Shown here: piece after piece, positions 5,653 through 6,413 of the stretch
Layout: each line of letters opens with the position of its first letter
How positions within the stretch are numbered: the first letter of the stretch is position 1
DNA from: JAAYJR01 sp964545315
GTDB taxonomy: Bacteria; Bacteroidota; Bacteroidia; Bacteroidales; Prolixibacteraceae
Length of the DNA stretch: 6,413 nt
Reading direction: 5' to 3'
NCBI GenBank assembly: GCA_964545315.1
Contig: CAZJGI010000152.1
Coordinates: forward strand, 1-6,413
Notes under the pieces: generated by a model
Told to the model about the DNA's origin: nothing
Seen by the model: the letters and a program-made list of their open reading frames with translations, nothing else
Databases searched by the model: none
Made by a program: the position numbers and the translations under genes

Positions 5653-6413
5653 TTGATTATTGAGCTTAAAATCATTGAGTATTTTAATTCAGACATAATA
5701 ACTGAAGTGCTAAAAAAATACGATTCGTTTACGGAGAGCGAACTGGATAGGCTGGTATTATTGCAAAAAGAATATCAAAAAAACATATCGGAACTGTCAG
5801 AAACTGAATATAAAAAGGAACTGGAAAGATTGGTGATTGATTTAAGCTGGAAATCATCACAAATAGAGGGAAATACTTATACACTCTTAGAAACTGAACG
5901 TCTATTAAGAGAAAAAGAAACAGCCTCAGGTAAAACAAAGGAAGAAGCTGTTATGCTTTTAAATCATAAGGACGCACTTGATTTCATAATAGAACATAAT
6001 GATTATTTAAATCCATTAACTGTTTCAAAGTTTGAGGATATTCATAGCATTTTAACAAAGGAACTTGCTGTTAAAAGGAATTTAAGAAAGAGGAGAGTTG
6101 GTATCTCCGGAACCAATTACAAACCACTTGACAATGAATTTCAAATTATGGAAGCACTTAGGAATACTTGCGATGTGATAAACCAAAAAGAAATTATTTT
6201 TGAAAAAGCTTTACTAGCTCTAGTTTTGATTTCTTATATCCACCCATTTATGGATGGAAATAAAAGAACAGCAAGGATTGTAAGTAATGCAATTTTAATG
6301 AATTACAACTATTGTCCATTATCATTCAGAACCGTTAACTCAATTGATTACAAAAAAGCAATGTTGTTATTCTATGAGCAGAATAATATATCAAACTTCA
6401 AAGAGATTTTCAT
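5653..6413 (+). CDS. Fic-domain protein with N-terminal inhibitory motif, 3' end cut by the window
   Basis: The frame is open from 5620 (after TAG 5617-5619) to the window end with no stop. Its first ATG is at 5953, inside the conserved domain, so the start is not ATG or has been lost; TTG 5653 is the best option, giving 253 visible residues. From that start, residues 68-74 read SSQIEGN, the (S/T)xxxE(G/N) inhibitory helix motif whose Glu blocks ATP binding; its place before the Fic fold matches class II Fic proteins. Residues 197-208 are HPFMDGNKRTAR, the complete Fic signature with catalytic His 197, metal-binding Asp 201, and Asn and Arg residues for the phosphates. Known Fic enzymes mostly transfer AMP to Ser, Thr or Tyr of target proteins in the cytoplasm. 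No signal peptide is seen. Residues 1-60 are helical and charged. The C-terminal part, often a winged helix in this group, is outside the window. Targets are unknown. The damaged gene just upstream suggests a rearranged locus. Confidence 0.88.
   Translation, partial: MIIELKIIEYFNSDIITEVLKKYDSFTESELDRLVLLQKEYQKNISELSETEYKKELERLVIDLSWKSSQIEGNTYTLLETERLLREKETASGKTKEEAVMLLNHKDALDFIIEHNDYLNPLTVSKFEDIHSILTKELAVKRNLRKRRVGISGTNYKPLDNEFQIMEALRNTCDVINQKEIIFEKALLALVLISYIHPFMDGNKRTARIVSNAILMNYNYCPLSFRTVNSIDYKKAMLLFYEQNNISNFKEIF

Noticed and set aside
5729..5938. 69-residue hydrophobic minus-strand ORF
   Set aside because: It is the antisense of the N-terminal part of the Fic gene; the plus-strand reading carries the conserved inhibitory motif.

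Overview
This AT-rich window looks like a piece of a Bacteroidota chromosome. That is an inference from gene style: little Shine-Dalgarno signal, K/I/F-rich signal peptides, and several exported catabolic enzymes in a row. No rRNA, tRNA, CRISPR array, transposase or complete insertion sequence is visible.

Layout. (1) Bases 3-272, plus strand: the last 89 codons of an enolase-superfamily sugar-acid dehydratase of the galactonate dehydratase type, cut by the window edge. (2) Bases 273-443: a convergent gap holding one 40-codon ORF with a ribosome-binding-like sequence and no recognised function. (3) Bases 444-5178, minus strand: three genes in tandem, in transcription order a 745-residue exported two-part protein (N-terminal beta-rich region, then a TIM-barrel-like, glycosidase-like region), a Tat-exported nitrilase-superfamily amidase, and a Sec-exported amidohydrolase. 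The gaps are 87 and 37 bases, so they probably form one operon. The amidohydrolase reads through in one frame from 1781 to 444, except for a single TAA at 1503-1505. (4) Bases 5182-5441: a very AT-rich divergent gap with overlapping inverted repeats. (5) Bases 5442-5629, plus strand: a decayed small gene with a CxxC motif, broken by a frameshift and a stop. (6) Base 5653 to the window end, plus strand: a Fic-domain protein with its own inhibitory motif, a complete HPFMDGNKR signature and no ATG start, cut by the window end.

How it may work together (inference). All three minus-strand products carry export signals, one Tat and two Sec or lipoprotein-like. They therefore probably act outside the cytoplasm on the same class of compound, perhaps a glycoside or sugar-acid derivative with an amide or nitrile group. 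The neighbouring sugar-acid dehydratase would fit a cytoplasmic follow-up step, but it lies on the opposite strand and need not be co-regulated. The Fic gene and the remnant beside it look like an unrelated accessory module next to the operon promoter region. The features that most deserve checking are the lone nonsense codon in the amidohydrolase, the unassigned 745-residue protein, and the damaged junction in front of the Fic gene.
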